The translations under genes were made by a program, and so were the position numbers. 5,494 nt of DNA, from assembly GCA_028819955.1 (NCBI GenBank), contig JAPPKP010000158.1:1-5494 (forward strand), written 5' to 3'. This DNA is from Rhodospirillaceae bacterium (GTDB lineage Bacteria > Pseudomonadota > Alphaproteobacteria > UBA828). Under the pieces are notes generated by a model. The model was given only the letters and a program-made list of their open reading frames with translations. It made no database searches and was not told the origin of the DNA. Positions 1 to 5,494 of the stretch are shown here, one piece after another. The first letter of the stretch is position 1. Every line of letters begins with the position of its first letter.

Positions 1-1676
1 ACGAGGATGTCGGCGATCACCGGGCCCGGCGTCTCGATCATGGCCGCGATCACGTCGTCCACCTCGTCCGGCCGCTGCGCGCGCAGCCCGGTGGCGCCGA
101 AGGATTCGGCCAGCTTCACGAAGTCGGGGAGCGAATCCATGTAGCTCTCGGCGTAGCGGCCGCCGTGGAAGAACTCCTGCCACTGGCGCACCATGCCCAT
201 GTACTCGTTGTTGAGCAGGAAGGTTTTTACGGGCAGCCGGTACTGCACCATGGTCGAGAGTTCCTGGATCGTCATGAGCAGCGAGGCCTCGCCGGCGATA
301 TCGATGACCAGCGAATCGGGATGGGCCACTTGCACACCCATGGCGGCGGGAAAGCCGTAGCCCATGGTGCCGAGGCCGCCCGAGGTCATCCAGCGGTTGG
401 GCTCCTCGAACTTCAGGAATTGCGCAGCCCACATCTGGTGCTGGCCCACCTCGGTGGTGAAGTAGGCGTCCCGCTCCTTGGTGGCCTCGTAGAGGCGCTG
501 CAGAGCGTACTGCGGCTTGATGGTGCTGCTGGAGTTCCTGTAGCGCAGGCAGTCGCGGCCGCGCCACTCGTCGAGCTGCCGCCACCACGCCGCCAGGGCC
601 TCGCCGTTGGGCTCCGCACCGCTCGCCTCCCATTCCGCCAGGATGGCGTCGAGCGCGAGACCCGCATCGCCGACGATGGCGACGTCCACCGGCACGTTCT
701 TGTTGATGGAGGACGGATCGATGTCGATCTGCACCTTGGTCGAGCCGCGCGAGAAGTCGGCGAGGCGGCCGGTGACCCGATCGTCGAAGCGCGCGCCGAC
801 CGCGATCATCAGGTCGCACTCGGCCATCGCCATGTTGGCTTCGTAGGTGCCGTGCATGCCCAGCATGCCGAGGAAGAGCGGATCGGACCCCGGATAGCAG
901 CCGAGCCCCATCAGCGTGTTGGTGATGGGATAGCCGGTGCGCCTCACCAACGCCGCAAGACTCTGCGCCGCGCCGGGCCCGGCGTTGATGACGCCGCCGC
1001 CCGCGTAGAAGAGCGGACGCCTGGCGCGCGTCAGCAGCTCCACCGTGCGTTTGACCGCGTCGGCGTCGGGCGCGCGCTGAGGCCGGTAAGAGCGGTGCTC
1101 CAGCCCGTTGCCCGGCGCTTCCCCAGCGGGGACGTAGGGCGCCTTGGCCATGACCACGTCCTTCGGCAGGTCCACGACCACGGGGCCGGGCCGGCCGGCG
1201 CTCGCGATGTAGTAGGCCTCGCGGATCACCTGGCAGAGATCGTCGACATCCTTGATGAGATAGTTGTGCTTGGTGCAGGGCCGGGTGATCCCTACCGTGT
1301 CGGCTTCCTGAAACGCGTCATTGCCGATCATGTGGGTCGGCACTTGCCCGGTCAGGCAGACGACGGGGATGCTGTCCATCAACGCGTCGGTGAGGCCGGT
1401 GACGCTGTTGGTTGCACCTGGGCCCGAAGTGACCAGCACCGTGCCGACCTTGCCGGTGGAGCGCGCATAGCCCTCGGCGGCGTGCACGGCGCCCTGCTCG
1501 TGCCGCACCAGGATGTGGCGCAGCTCGTTCTGCTTGAAGATGGCGTCGTAGATGGGCAGTACGGCGCCGCCGGGATAGCCGAACACGACCTCTACGCCGA
1601 GATCGACCAGCGTGCGAACGACTAGCTCGGCCCCGGTCAGCTCTGCCGGGGCATGATCCTCGGCATCCGTTGTCAC
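1..1676 (-). CDS. ilvB: Acetolactate synthase large subunit, biosynthetic type (3' end cut by window edge)
   Basis: Thiamine-diphosphate and FAD enzyme that joins two pyruvates to acetolactate, or pyruvate and 2-ketobutyrate to acetohydroxybutyrate: the first common step of valine, leucine and isoleucine synthesis, in the cytosol. 558 complete codons are visible with no stop or frameshift. The last residues, GPVIADIL, normally lie about 25-35 residues before the end. Visible motifs: the N-terminal TPP domain with FGYPGGAVLPIYD and catalytic Glu60 in RHEQGAVHAAEGYAR; GQVPTHMIG (110-118); RFDDRVTG (296-303) in the central domain; SGGLGTMGYGFP (432-443); and the cofactor/metal segment AGEAS...NNEYMG (461-494) with Trp499 in MVRQWQ. 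The usual Asp of the GDG/GDA metal motif is Glu463 here. I chose the GTG start at 1674-1676 because AGGGAG lies 6 nt upstream and it gives a normal N-terminus. The regulatory subunit (ilvN/ilvH) is expected just beyond the left edge. Called ilvI in some genomes. Confidence 0.96.
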   Translation of the reverse strand, partial: MTTDAEDHAPAELTGAELVVRTLVDLGVEVVFGYPGGAVLPIYDAIFKQNELRHILVRHEQGAVHAAEGYARSTGKVGTVLVTSGPGATNSVTGLTDALMDSIPVVCLTGQVPTHMIGNDAFQEADTVGITRPCTKHNYLIKDVDDLCQVIREAYYIASAGRPGPVVVDLPKDVVMAKAPYVPAGEAPGNGLEHRSYRPQRAPDADAVKRTVELLTRARRPLFYAGGGVINAGPGAAQSLAALVRRTGYPITNTLMGLGCYPGSDPLFLGMLGMHGTYEANMAMAECDLMIAVGARFDDRVTGRLADFSRGSTKVQIDIDPSSINKNVPVDVAIVGDAGLALDAILAEWEASGAEPNGEALAAWWRQLDEWRGRDCLRYRNSSSTIKPQYALQRLYEATKERDAYFTTEVGQHQMWAAQFLKFEEPNRWMTSGGLGTMGYGFPAAMGVQVAHPDSLVIDIAGEASLLMTIQELSTMVQYRLPVKTFLLNNEYMGMVRQWQEFFHGGRYAESYMDSLPDFVKLAESFGATGLRAQRPDEVDDVIAAMIETPGPVIADIL

Positions 1677-1682
1677 GGCGAT

Positions 1683-1688
1683 CTCCCT
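1683..1688 (-). promoter_or_regulatory. Ribosome binding site of ilvB
   Basis: AGGGAG on the minus strand, 6 nt before the GTG at 1674-1676. It supports that GTG over an upstream in-frame GTG at 1758-1760, which would add 28 Gly/Arg-rich residues with no resemblance to the enzyme family. Confidence 0.7.
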
Positions 1689-1741
1689 TTTGCACAAGCG
1701 CAAGCGGCCCACCCCTGCACCAGGGTCGGCCGGCCCGCCTC

Positions 1742-1761
1742 GGTGCGCCTGCGTGCGCACC
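1742..1761 (-). other. GC-rich hairpin in the miaA-ilvB gap
   Basis: A perfect 7-bp inverted repeat, GGTGCGC and GCGCACC, with a 6-nt loop. If the promoter candidate just upstream is real, the hairpin would sit about 10 nt from the 5' end of the ilvB leader RNA. A second, weaker stem (CCCTG/CAGGG, 3-nt loop, 1713-1725) follows. No T-run follows on either strand, so it is not a classical intrinsic terminator. It could stabilise the mRNA end or weaken read-through from miaA. The inverted repeat is directly visible; its role is inferred. Confidence 0.4.
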
Positions 1762-1777
1762 CGTGTTTGGAGGGCGG

Positions 1778-1806
1778 ACAGTAGTCCTTCGCCCTCAGTC
1801 GGTCAA
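1778..1806 (-). promoter_or_regulatory. Candidate sigma70 promoter for ilvB
   Basis: TTGACC (1801-1806, 5 of 6 matches to the -35 consensus) is separated by exactly 17 nt from TACTGT (1778-1783, 3 of 6 matches to the -10 consensus, including the most conserved TA...T). The -35 box lies inside the last codons of miaA and the miaA stop (1795-1797) falls in the spacer. The start site would be near 1771, giving a leader of about 95 nt. The -10 box is weak, so this is a candidate only. The miaA-ilvB gap (118 nt) is the largest between genes in the window, which fits a separate promoter here. Confidence 0.35.
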
Positions 1807-2751
1807 TAGCAGGCGTGCAACGAGGGCGAGAGATTCCCGTTTCGATTCCGCGCGATAACGGACCGGCATGCGGGCATGACCCGGCATCTGGGTGCGGAAC
1901 CAGGTGGTCTGGCACTTGGCGTAGCGCCGCGTCGCCTGCCGGCCGAGCTCGACTGCGCGCTCCAGCGTGGTGACTCCGCTCAGGTGATCGAGCAGGGCGC
2001 GGACGCCAACCGCCTTCATCACCGGCAGACCGGGATTCAAGCCGCGCGCGAGCAGACGCGCCGCCTCCTCGAGCGCGCCCGCCGCCATCATGCGCTCGAA
2101 GCGCTCATTGCACGCGGCGTAGAGCGCATCCCGCGGCGGCTCGAGGACGAGCACGGCCGCGCGGCCAATGTAGCGGTCGTGCCGCTCCGCCTGCCACGAG
2201 AGCAGCGAGCGCCCGGTGGCCTCAATCACTTCGTAGGCCCGCATCACGCGCTGGCTATCGCCGGGTTGGAGTCGCCCGGCCGCCTCCGGGTCGCGCTCGG
2301 CCAGACGCGCATGGAGGCCGACGCTGCCCTCCCGCTCACAGAGCGTGCGCACCGCCTCGCGCACGGTCTCGGGAATTGCCGGCACCGGTGCCAGGCCGTC
2401 GAGCAGCGCACGCAGGTAGAGCCCCGTTCCGCCAACCAGAATGGGCAGAGCGTCGTCCCCGTGGATACGTTCGATCTCGGCCATCGCCAGGCTGCGCCAG
2501 CGGCCGGCCGAGCAGCGCTCGGCGCCGTCGAGCACGCCGTAGAGCCGGTGCGGCGCGCGCGCGCGGAGCGCATCGCCCGGCCAGGAGGTCAGGATCGGCA
2601 GATCGCGGTAGAGCTGCATGCTGTCGGCGTTGACGACCACACCGCCGAATCGCCCGGCGGCTTCGGCTGCGAGCGCCGACTTGCCGCTCGCAGTCGGTCC
2701 GCCGATCACCAGGATCGAAGGGCGGCCCTCGGTTGGTGAGTTCGCACCCAC
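1795..2751 (-). CDS. miaA: tRNA dimethylallyltransferase (tRNA A37 isopentenyltransferase)
   Basis: Transfers the dimethylallyl group of DMAPP to N6 of adenosine 37 in tRNAs that read UNN codons, giving i6A37, the precursor of ms2i6A37. Cytosolic. 318 residues, close to the 316 of the E. coli enzyme. Visible: the P-loop GPTASGKS (18-25) that binds the diphosphate; the Asp motif NADSMQLY (41-48), whose Asp43 matches the family's general base; APHRLYGVLD (66-75); GGTGLYLRALLDGL (107-120); the QRVMRAYEVIEATG segment (167-180); and the C-terminal RRYAKCQTTWFR (275-286). Two positions depart from what I recall of the family: Trp57 in TSWP, where TAR/TAK is usual, and Cys280 in AKCQ, where AKRQ is usual. 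The GTG start (2749-2751) lies 2 nt after the stop of the DUF1015 gene, with only a weak GGA as Shine-Dalgarno, so translational coupling is likely. Next to ilvB, as I recall for several alphaproteobacteria. Confidence 0.96.
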   Translation of the reverse strand: MGANSPTEGRPSILVIGGPTASGKSALAAEAAGRFGGVVVNADSMQLYRDLPILTSWPGDALRARAPHRLYGVLDGAERCSAGRWRSLAMAEIERIHGDDALPILVGGTGLYLRALLDGLAPVPAIPETVREAVRTLCEREGSVGLHARLAERDPEAAGRLQPGDSQRVMRAYEVIEATGRSLLSWQAERHDRYIGRAAVLVLEPPRDALYAACNERFERMMAAGALEEAARLLARGLNPGLPVMKAVGVRALLDHLSGVTTLERAVELGRQATRRYAKCQTTWFRTQMPGHARMPVRYRAESKRESLALVARLLLTD

Positions 2752-2753
2752 CG

Positions 2754-3974
2754 TCAGTCCGTGAGCAGCGAGACCAGTCCGTCGGCGAGCTTCGGCTCGA
2801 ACCAGGTGGATTTCGGCGGCAGGATCGCGCCGTCATCGGCAACCGCCATGAGATCGTCCACGGAGATGGGATGGAGCGAAAAGGCGACGGAGGCGTCACC
2901 GTCATCGACTGCGGCTGCGAGCGCCTCCACCCCGCGACCGCCGCCGACGAAGTCGATCCGTGAATCGATCCTGGGATTGCCGATGCCGAGAACCGGCGCG
3001 AGCACCAGGTGCGTGAGGCGCGAGGCATCGAGGCGGTCGATCAGCGAGCCGCGCGCAGGGGTCAGAACGTCGGCCTCAAGGCGATACCAGCAGCCGGCCG
3101 CATACATACCGAATTGCGCAGGCTTCTTGGGCTCCACCGGCCCGTCCGCCGGCTCGCAGCGCAGCGTCTCGCCGACCACGCGAAGGAATGCGTCGGGTGT
3201 GAGGCCGTTCAGGCCCCGCACGATCCGGTGATAGCCGAGGATTCGCACCTCGTCGGCGGGGAAGCAGACCGTCAACAGGCGGCTGGCCTTCGCCCCAGCC
3301 CGATTTGCCGCGGTCCGCGCTGCGGCAGCCCGATGGTGGCCATCGGCGATGTAGAGCGCACCGATGCGATCGAAGCGCGCAGCCAGCGCTTCGATCTCGT
3401 CTGCGCCGTCGATGGGCCATAGCGTGTGGGTCACCGTGCCGTCCAGCACAGTGTGGCAAAGCGGCGGTCCTTTGCAGGCTGCCGCGATCAGGCGCCGGCA
3501 CTCCTCGTCCGGCCGGTGAATCGAGAGGACAGGGCCGGTCTGCGCGCCGAGCGCCGCGATGTGCCGAGCTCGATCTTCCTCCCGCACCGGCCGGGTGGAT
3601 TCGTGGCGCTTGATCGCGCCCTCCTCGTAGGCCGCGAGCGAGGCCGCAGCCACGAGCCCCGTCTGTGAACGCCCGTCGGTTGCCATGCGATAGGCGTAGA
3701 AGCGGGGGGTCGAGTCGCGGACGAGCACCCCCTTCTCCATCATCCGGGAGAATGCCGTCGCCGCCCCTTCGTAGAGCGCGGGCGCGTCGTCGGGCGTCTC
3801 GGGTGGCAGGTCGATTTCCGGTCGGGAAACGTGGAGGAAGCTCCACGGCCGGCCCTCCGCTGCGGCGCGCGCCTCCGCCGTGGACAGCACGTCGTAGGGC
3901 GGCGCCGCCACCGCGTCCGCATGATCGGGCGTGGCGCGAAGTCCCGCAAACGGGGCCAAGAGCTGCTCGCTCAC
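2754..3974 (-). CDS. DUF1015 family protein, function unknown
   Basis: A 406-residue soluble protein of the DUF1015 family (COG4198, from memory). I recognise it by the N-terminal APPYDVLS (24-31), KRHEST (122-127) followed by a conserved EED-R-RH stretch, the hallmark ADGHHR (210-215), and the C-terminal PPKSTWFEPK (386-395) before GL..LL. No signal peptide or membrane segment is visible. The length is normal for the family and the frame is intact. ADGHHR resembles the GxHR/DGHHR nucleotide-site signature of ParB/sulfiredoxin-like enzymes such as free-serine kinases, and family members often sit near serine-synthesis genes; both points are from memory and do not prove a reaction. The start is GTG at 3972-3974, with GGAG 8 nt upstream. 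The gene lies 40 nt after the DUF2065 gene and 2 nt before miaA, so it is probably co-transcribed and coupled with miaA. I do not assign a function. Confidence 0.9.
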   Translation of the reverse strand: MSEQLLAPFAGLRATPDHADAVAAPPYDVLSTAEARAAAEGRPWSFLHVSRPEIDLPPETPDDAPALYEGAATAFSRMMEKGVLVRDSTPRFYAYRMATDGRSQTGLVAAASLAAYEEGAIKRHESTRPVREEDRARHIAALGAQTGPVLSIHRPDEECRRLIAAACKGPPLCHTVLDGTVTHTLWPIDGADEIEALAARFDRIGALYIADGHHRAAAARTAANRAGAKASRLLTVCFPADEVRILGYHRIVRGLNGLTPDAFLRVVGETLRCEPADGPVEPKKPAQFGMYAAGCWYRLEADVLTPARGSLIDRLDASRLTHLVLAPVLGIGNPRIDSRIDFVGGGRGVEALAAAVDDGDASVAFSLHPISVDDLMAVADDGAILPPKSTWFEPKLADGLVSLLTD

Positions 3975-3982
3975 CCGTTATT

Positions 3983-3986
3983 CTCC
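3983..3986 (-). promoter_or_regulatory. Ribosome binding site of the DUF1015 gene
   Basis: GGAG on the minus strand, 8 nt before the GTG at 3972-3974. It decides the start in favour of this GTG, which gives the typical family N-terminus (a short lead into LAPFAGLR). It lies in the 40-nt gap after the DUF2065 gene. Confidence 0.6.
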
Positions 3987-4014
3987 ATTCTCACCAGAGC
4001 TACGCTCGTTCCCC

Positions 4015-4209
4015 CTAGTTGACGAGCCAGACCAGCAGGAGACCCACCAGCGCCGCGCTCATGCCTATGGCGCGGATTCGGCCCGAAGGCTGGGCCAGAA
4101 CACGCGCGATGCTGCGCCGCATGGCCTCCGGGAACAGTGCATAGAGCCCGCCTTCGATAACGAAAATCAGCCCGATCGCAGTCAGGAATGCGGTGAGCCC
4201 GTCGCTCAT
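4015..4209 (-). CDS. DUF2065 family small inner-membrane protein (YjeT-like)
   Basis: A 64-residue protein with two predicted membrane helices (about residues 5-23 and 47-63) joined by a short basic loop carrying FPEAMRRSIARVLAQPSGRIR. Length and layout match DUF2065. The E. coli member, YjeT, also lies directly downstream of hflC, so the link with hflKC is conserved across Proteobacteria. This suggests, without proving, a role near the HflKC-FtsH membrane complex. I chose the ATG at 4207-4209 because MSDGLTAFL is the usual family start; no clear Shine-Dalgarno precedes it. An in-frame GTG at 4270-4272 would overlap the hflC stop as GTGA and add 21 residues with no membrane or family character. 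That geometry is typical of coupled genes, so the start is the uncertain part of this call. Confidence 0.85.
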   Translation of the reverse strand: MSDGLTAFLTAIGLIFVIEGGLYALFPEAMRRSIARVLAQPSGRIRAIGMSAALVGLLLVWLVN

Positions 4210-4226
4210 GGTCGGATCGTGGTAGG

Positions 4227-4245
4227 CGGCCGTGAGTCGGCCGTG
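4227..4245. repeat. Short direct repeat in the hflC-DUF2065 gap
   Basis: CGGCCGTG occurs at 4227-4234 and again at 4238-4245, an 11-bp period close to one helical turn. Each copy contains the palindrome CGGCCG. It lies between the hflC stop and the DUF2065 start. It could be chance in GC-rich DNA or a small operator; nothing else in the sequence decides between these. Confidence 0.35.
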
Positions 4246-4247
4246 GG

Positions 4248-4263
4248 CCGGGCTGCGGCCCGG
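4248..4263 (-). other. GC hairpin 5 nt after the hflC stop
   Basis: An inverted repeat of 6 G/C pairs (CCGGGC / GCCCGG) with a 4-nt loop, beginning 5 nt downstream of the hflC stop codon in the transcript. No T-run follows, so complete termination is unlikely. The position would suit an mRNA-protecting or partial-attenuation hairpin that lowers expression of the genes after hflKC. Confidence 0.4.
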
Positions 4264-4268
4264 AGGCG

Positions 4269-5183
4269 TCACTCCGGCGTCGCCGCAGCGGGTGCCAGGG
4301 GCGACACGATGTCGTCGAAGAAGCGGAAGAACTCGCTGTCCGGCGACAGAACCATGCTGGTATCGCTATCGCCGAGGGATACGCGATAGGCCTGCATGGT
4401 CCGGTAAAAAGCGTAGAATTCGGGATCGCGGCCATACGCGTCGCGCGAGATGCGCAGGGCCTCTTCGTCGCCCTCGCCGCGCAGGGTCTGGGATTCGCGC
4501 TCCGCTTCGGCGAGGAGGACCACGCGCTCGCGGTCTGCGCGCGAGCGGATGCGCTGCGACTCTTCCTCGCCCTGCGCCCTGAACTCCTTGGCCTCGCGCT
4601 CACGCTCGGTCTGCATGCGCTGATAGACGGCCTGGCTGTTCTCCTCCGGCAAGTCGGCGCGGCGGATGCGCACGTCGATCACATCGACGCCGAAGCCGGT
4701 GGACTGCCGGTTCACCTGGTCCCTGATCTCGGTCATCAGCTGCGCACGCTCGCCCGAGAGCACGGTGATCAGCTCGACCGTACCCAGCACCTGCCGCGTG
4801 CTGGCGTTGAGAATGGCGCCGAGCCTGGCGCGGGCTATCGCCTCGTTGCCGACGGACTGGAAGAACTTCAGCGGATCGACGATCCGGTAGCGGATGAAGG
4901 CGTCCACCACCAGCCGCTTCTGGTCGCCGAGGATCATCTCCTCCGCCGGCGCGTTGAAGTCGAGCACGCGCTTCTCGAAATACTCGACGTTCTGGACGAA
5001 GGGCGTCTTGAAGCGCAGCCCCGGCTCGTCCGTGCCCCACTGGTTCACCACGCTTATGGGCTCACCCAGCTGGAGGAGGATCGCCTGCTGGTCCTCCCGC
5101 ACCTTGTAGGTGGAGATCAGGATCAGGACGATTGCCACGAGGATGACCGCGGCGGCGATGATGATCTTGAGGCGGGTACTCAT
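4269..5183 (-). CDS. hflC: HflC, SPFH/prohibitin-family membrane protein, partner of HflK and modulator of FtsH
   Basis: Inner-membrane protein that with HflK builds the HflKC cage around the FtsH protease and modulates membrane-protein degradation. 304 residues, normal for HflC. An N-terminal membrane anchor (about 6-24, IIIAAAVILVAIVLILIS) is followed by the SPFH/band-7 domain (about 25-195), with YKVREDQQAILLQLGEP and the typical EKRVLDFNAP near 70-80. A highly charged coiled coil rich in Glu and Arg spans about 180-245. The C-terminal tail is recognisable by DPEFYAFYRTMQAY (253-266) and the MVLSPDSEFFRFF stretch (277-289). The bulk of the protein faces the periplasm by family knowledge. 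The ATG start (5181-5183) is 3 nt after the hflK stop, with no good Shine-Dalgarno close by, which points to translational coupling that keeps the two subunits in balance. Confidence 0.96.
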   Translation of the reverse strand: MSTRLKIIIAAAVILVAIVLILISTYKVREDQQAILLQLGEPISVVNQWGTDEPGLRFKTPFVQNVEYFEKRVLDFNAPAEEMILGDQKRLVVDAFIRYRIVDPLKFFQSVGNEAIARARLGAILNASTRQVLGTVELITVLSGERAQLMTEIRDQVNRQSTGFGVDVIDVRIRRADLPEENSQAVYQRMQTEREREAKEFRAQGEEESQRIRSRADRERVVLLAEAERESQTLRGEGDEEALRISRDAYGRDPEFYAFYRTMQAYRVSLGDSDTSMVLSPDSEFFRFFDDIVSPLAPAAATPE

Positions 5184-5186
5184 GAT

Positions 5187-5494
5187 CTACTGCGTGCCCC
5201 CGTCGCCCTGCCGGCGCTGCAGCTCGGGCAGGGGCAGGTAGGGAACGACTCCGCCGGTTCCCTGGGCCGAAGAGTCGATAATAACCTTGTCGATCCCCCC
5301 GAGCACCTCCTCCATCGTCTCCAGGTACATGCGACGGCGGACGACATCCGTGTTCTGCGCATACTCGCCGTAAACCGAGAGGAAGCGCGCCGCCTCACCC
5401 TGGGCCTTGGCGACCACCTCTTCCTTGTAGGCCGTGCCCTCCTGCACGAGGCGCTCGGCCGCGCCGCGCGCACGCGGGATGATGTCGTTGCGGT
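5187..5494 (-). CDS. hflK: HflK, C-terminal part (5' end outside window)
   Basis: Partner of HflC in the membrane HflKC complex that controls FtsH. Only the last 102 codons are in the window; the reading frame enters with two bases of a split codon at 5493-5494. The visible part starts RNDIIPRARGAAERLVQEG, continues AYKEEVVAKAQGEAARFLSVYGEY (coiled-coil end of the SPFH region), then RRRMYLETMEEVLGG and DKVIID, and closes with PYLPLPEL and a short Gly/Gln tail. These are standard HflK C-terminal features. A GTG inside this stretch (5445-5447) is an internal Val codon, not the start, because family homology continues upstream to the window edge. Roughly 250-300 residues, including the membrane anchor, should lie to the right. 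Immediate linkage to hflC confirms the call. Confidence 0.94.
   Translation of the reverse strand, partial: RNDIIPRARGAAERLVQEGTAYKEEVVAKAQGEAARFLSVYGEYAQNTDVVRRRMYLETMEEVLGGIDKVIIDSSAQGTGGVVPYLPLPELQRRQGDGGTQ

Noticed and set aside
165..1625. A 486-codon open frame on the plus strand
   Set aside because: It lies exactly antisense to ilvB, whose minus-strand product has clear family motifs throughout. The plus-strand protein is rich in Arg, Ala, Gly and His with no recognisable domain, as expected for a shadow frame in GC-rich DNA.
1742..1761. Intrinsic terminator after miaA
   Set aside because: The 7-bp GC stem has no following T-run on either strand, so I list it only as a hairpin.
1677..1794. 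Leader-peptide attenuator of the ilv type upstream of ilvB
   Set aside because: No short frame rich in Leu, Ile or Val codons and no terminator with a T-run are present in the gap.
1876..2739. A 287-codon open frame on the plus strand
   Set aside because: Antisense shadow of miaA; low-complexity composition and no recognisable motif.
4015..4272. Longer DUF2065 protein starting at a GTG that overlaps the hflC stop
   Set aside because: The 21 added residues are polar and Pro-rich and unlike the family N-terminus. The ATG at 4207-4209 gives the usual length. The GTGA overlap keeps this open as a minor alternative.
3971..4603. A 210-codon minus-strand frame across the hflC end, DUF2065 gene and gap
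   Set aside because: It overlaps two well-supported genes in another frame and is Arg/Ser/Pro-rich without motifs. Its tail (MENNG, overlapping the DUF1015 GTG start as GTGA) looked like a tiny coupled leader but is only the end of this shadow frame.
5445..5447. GTG start giving an 86-residue protein at the right edge
   Set aside because: The same frame continues upstream to the window edge with HflK-like sequence (NDIIPRARG), so the GTG is an internal Val codon of hflK.

Overview
The window is a GC-rich stretch (roughly two thirds G+C by eye) of a bacterial chromosome, and every gene I can support lies on the minus strand. It most resembles an alphaproteobacterium. The reasons are the gene order hflK-hflC-DUF2065 leading through miaA into a branched-chain amino acid ilvB/ilvI gene, the wording of the acetolactate synthase (NNEYMGMVRQW, AGEAS), and the MiaA style (APHRLYGVLD, RRYAK.Q.TWFR). 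This placement is inferred from remembered family sequences, not from a search.

Reading in the direction of transcription, from high to low coordinates: the C-terminal third of hflK enters at the right edge (5187-5494). hflC follows after 3 nt (4269-5183). A short gap of 59 nt holds a GC hairpin and a small direct repeat. Next come a two-helix DUF2065 membrane protein (4015-4209), a 406-residue DUF1015 protein of unknown function (2754-3974), miaA after only 2 nt (1795-2751), a 118-nt gap, and then ilvB/ilvI, the large subunit of acetolactate synthase (1-1676), which runs off the left edge about 25-35 codons before its expected stop.

The close spacing suggests one co-directional block. HflK, HflC and probably the DUF2065 protein form a membrane quality-control group around the FtsH protease. 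MiaA makes the first modification at A37 of tRNAs reading UNN codons. The ilvB product starts valine/leucine/isoleucine synthesis. A sigma70-like promoter candidate (TTGACC-17-TACTGT) overlaps the end of miaA, so ilvB may have its own transcript with a leader of about 95 nt. The DUF1015 gene is the least understood item.

I see no mobile element, CRISPR array, RNA gene or plus-strand gene, and no non-coding stretch longer than about 120 bases. Most of the window is ordinary core genome. The points worth a second look are the DUF1015 gene and its position, two substitutions at usually conserved MiaA positions, a Glu at the usual Asp metal-ligand position of acetolactate synthase, and the miaA/ilvB junction.
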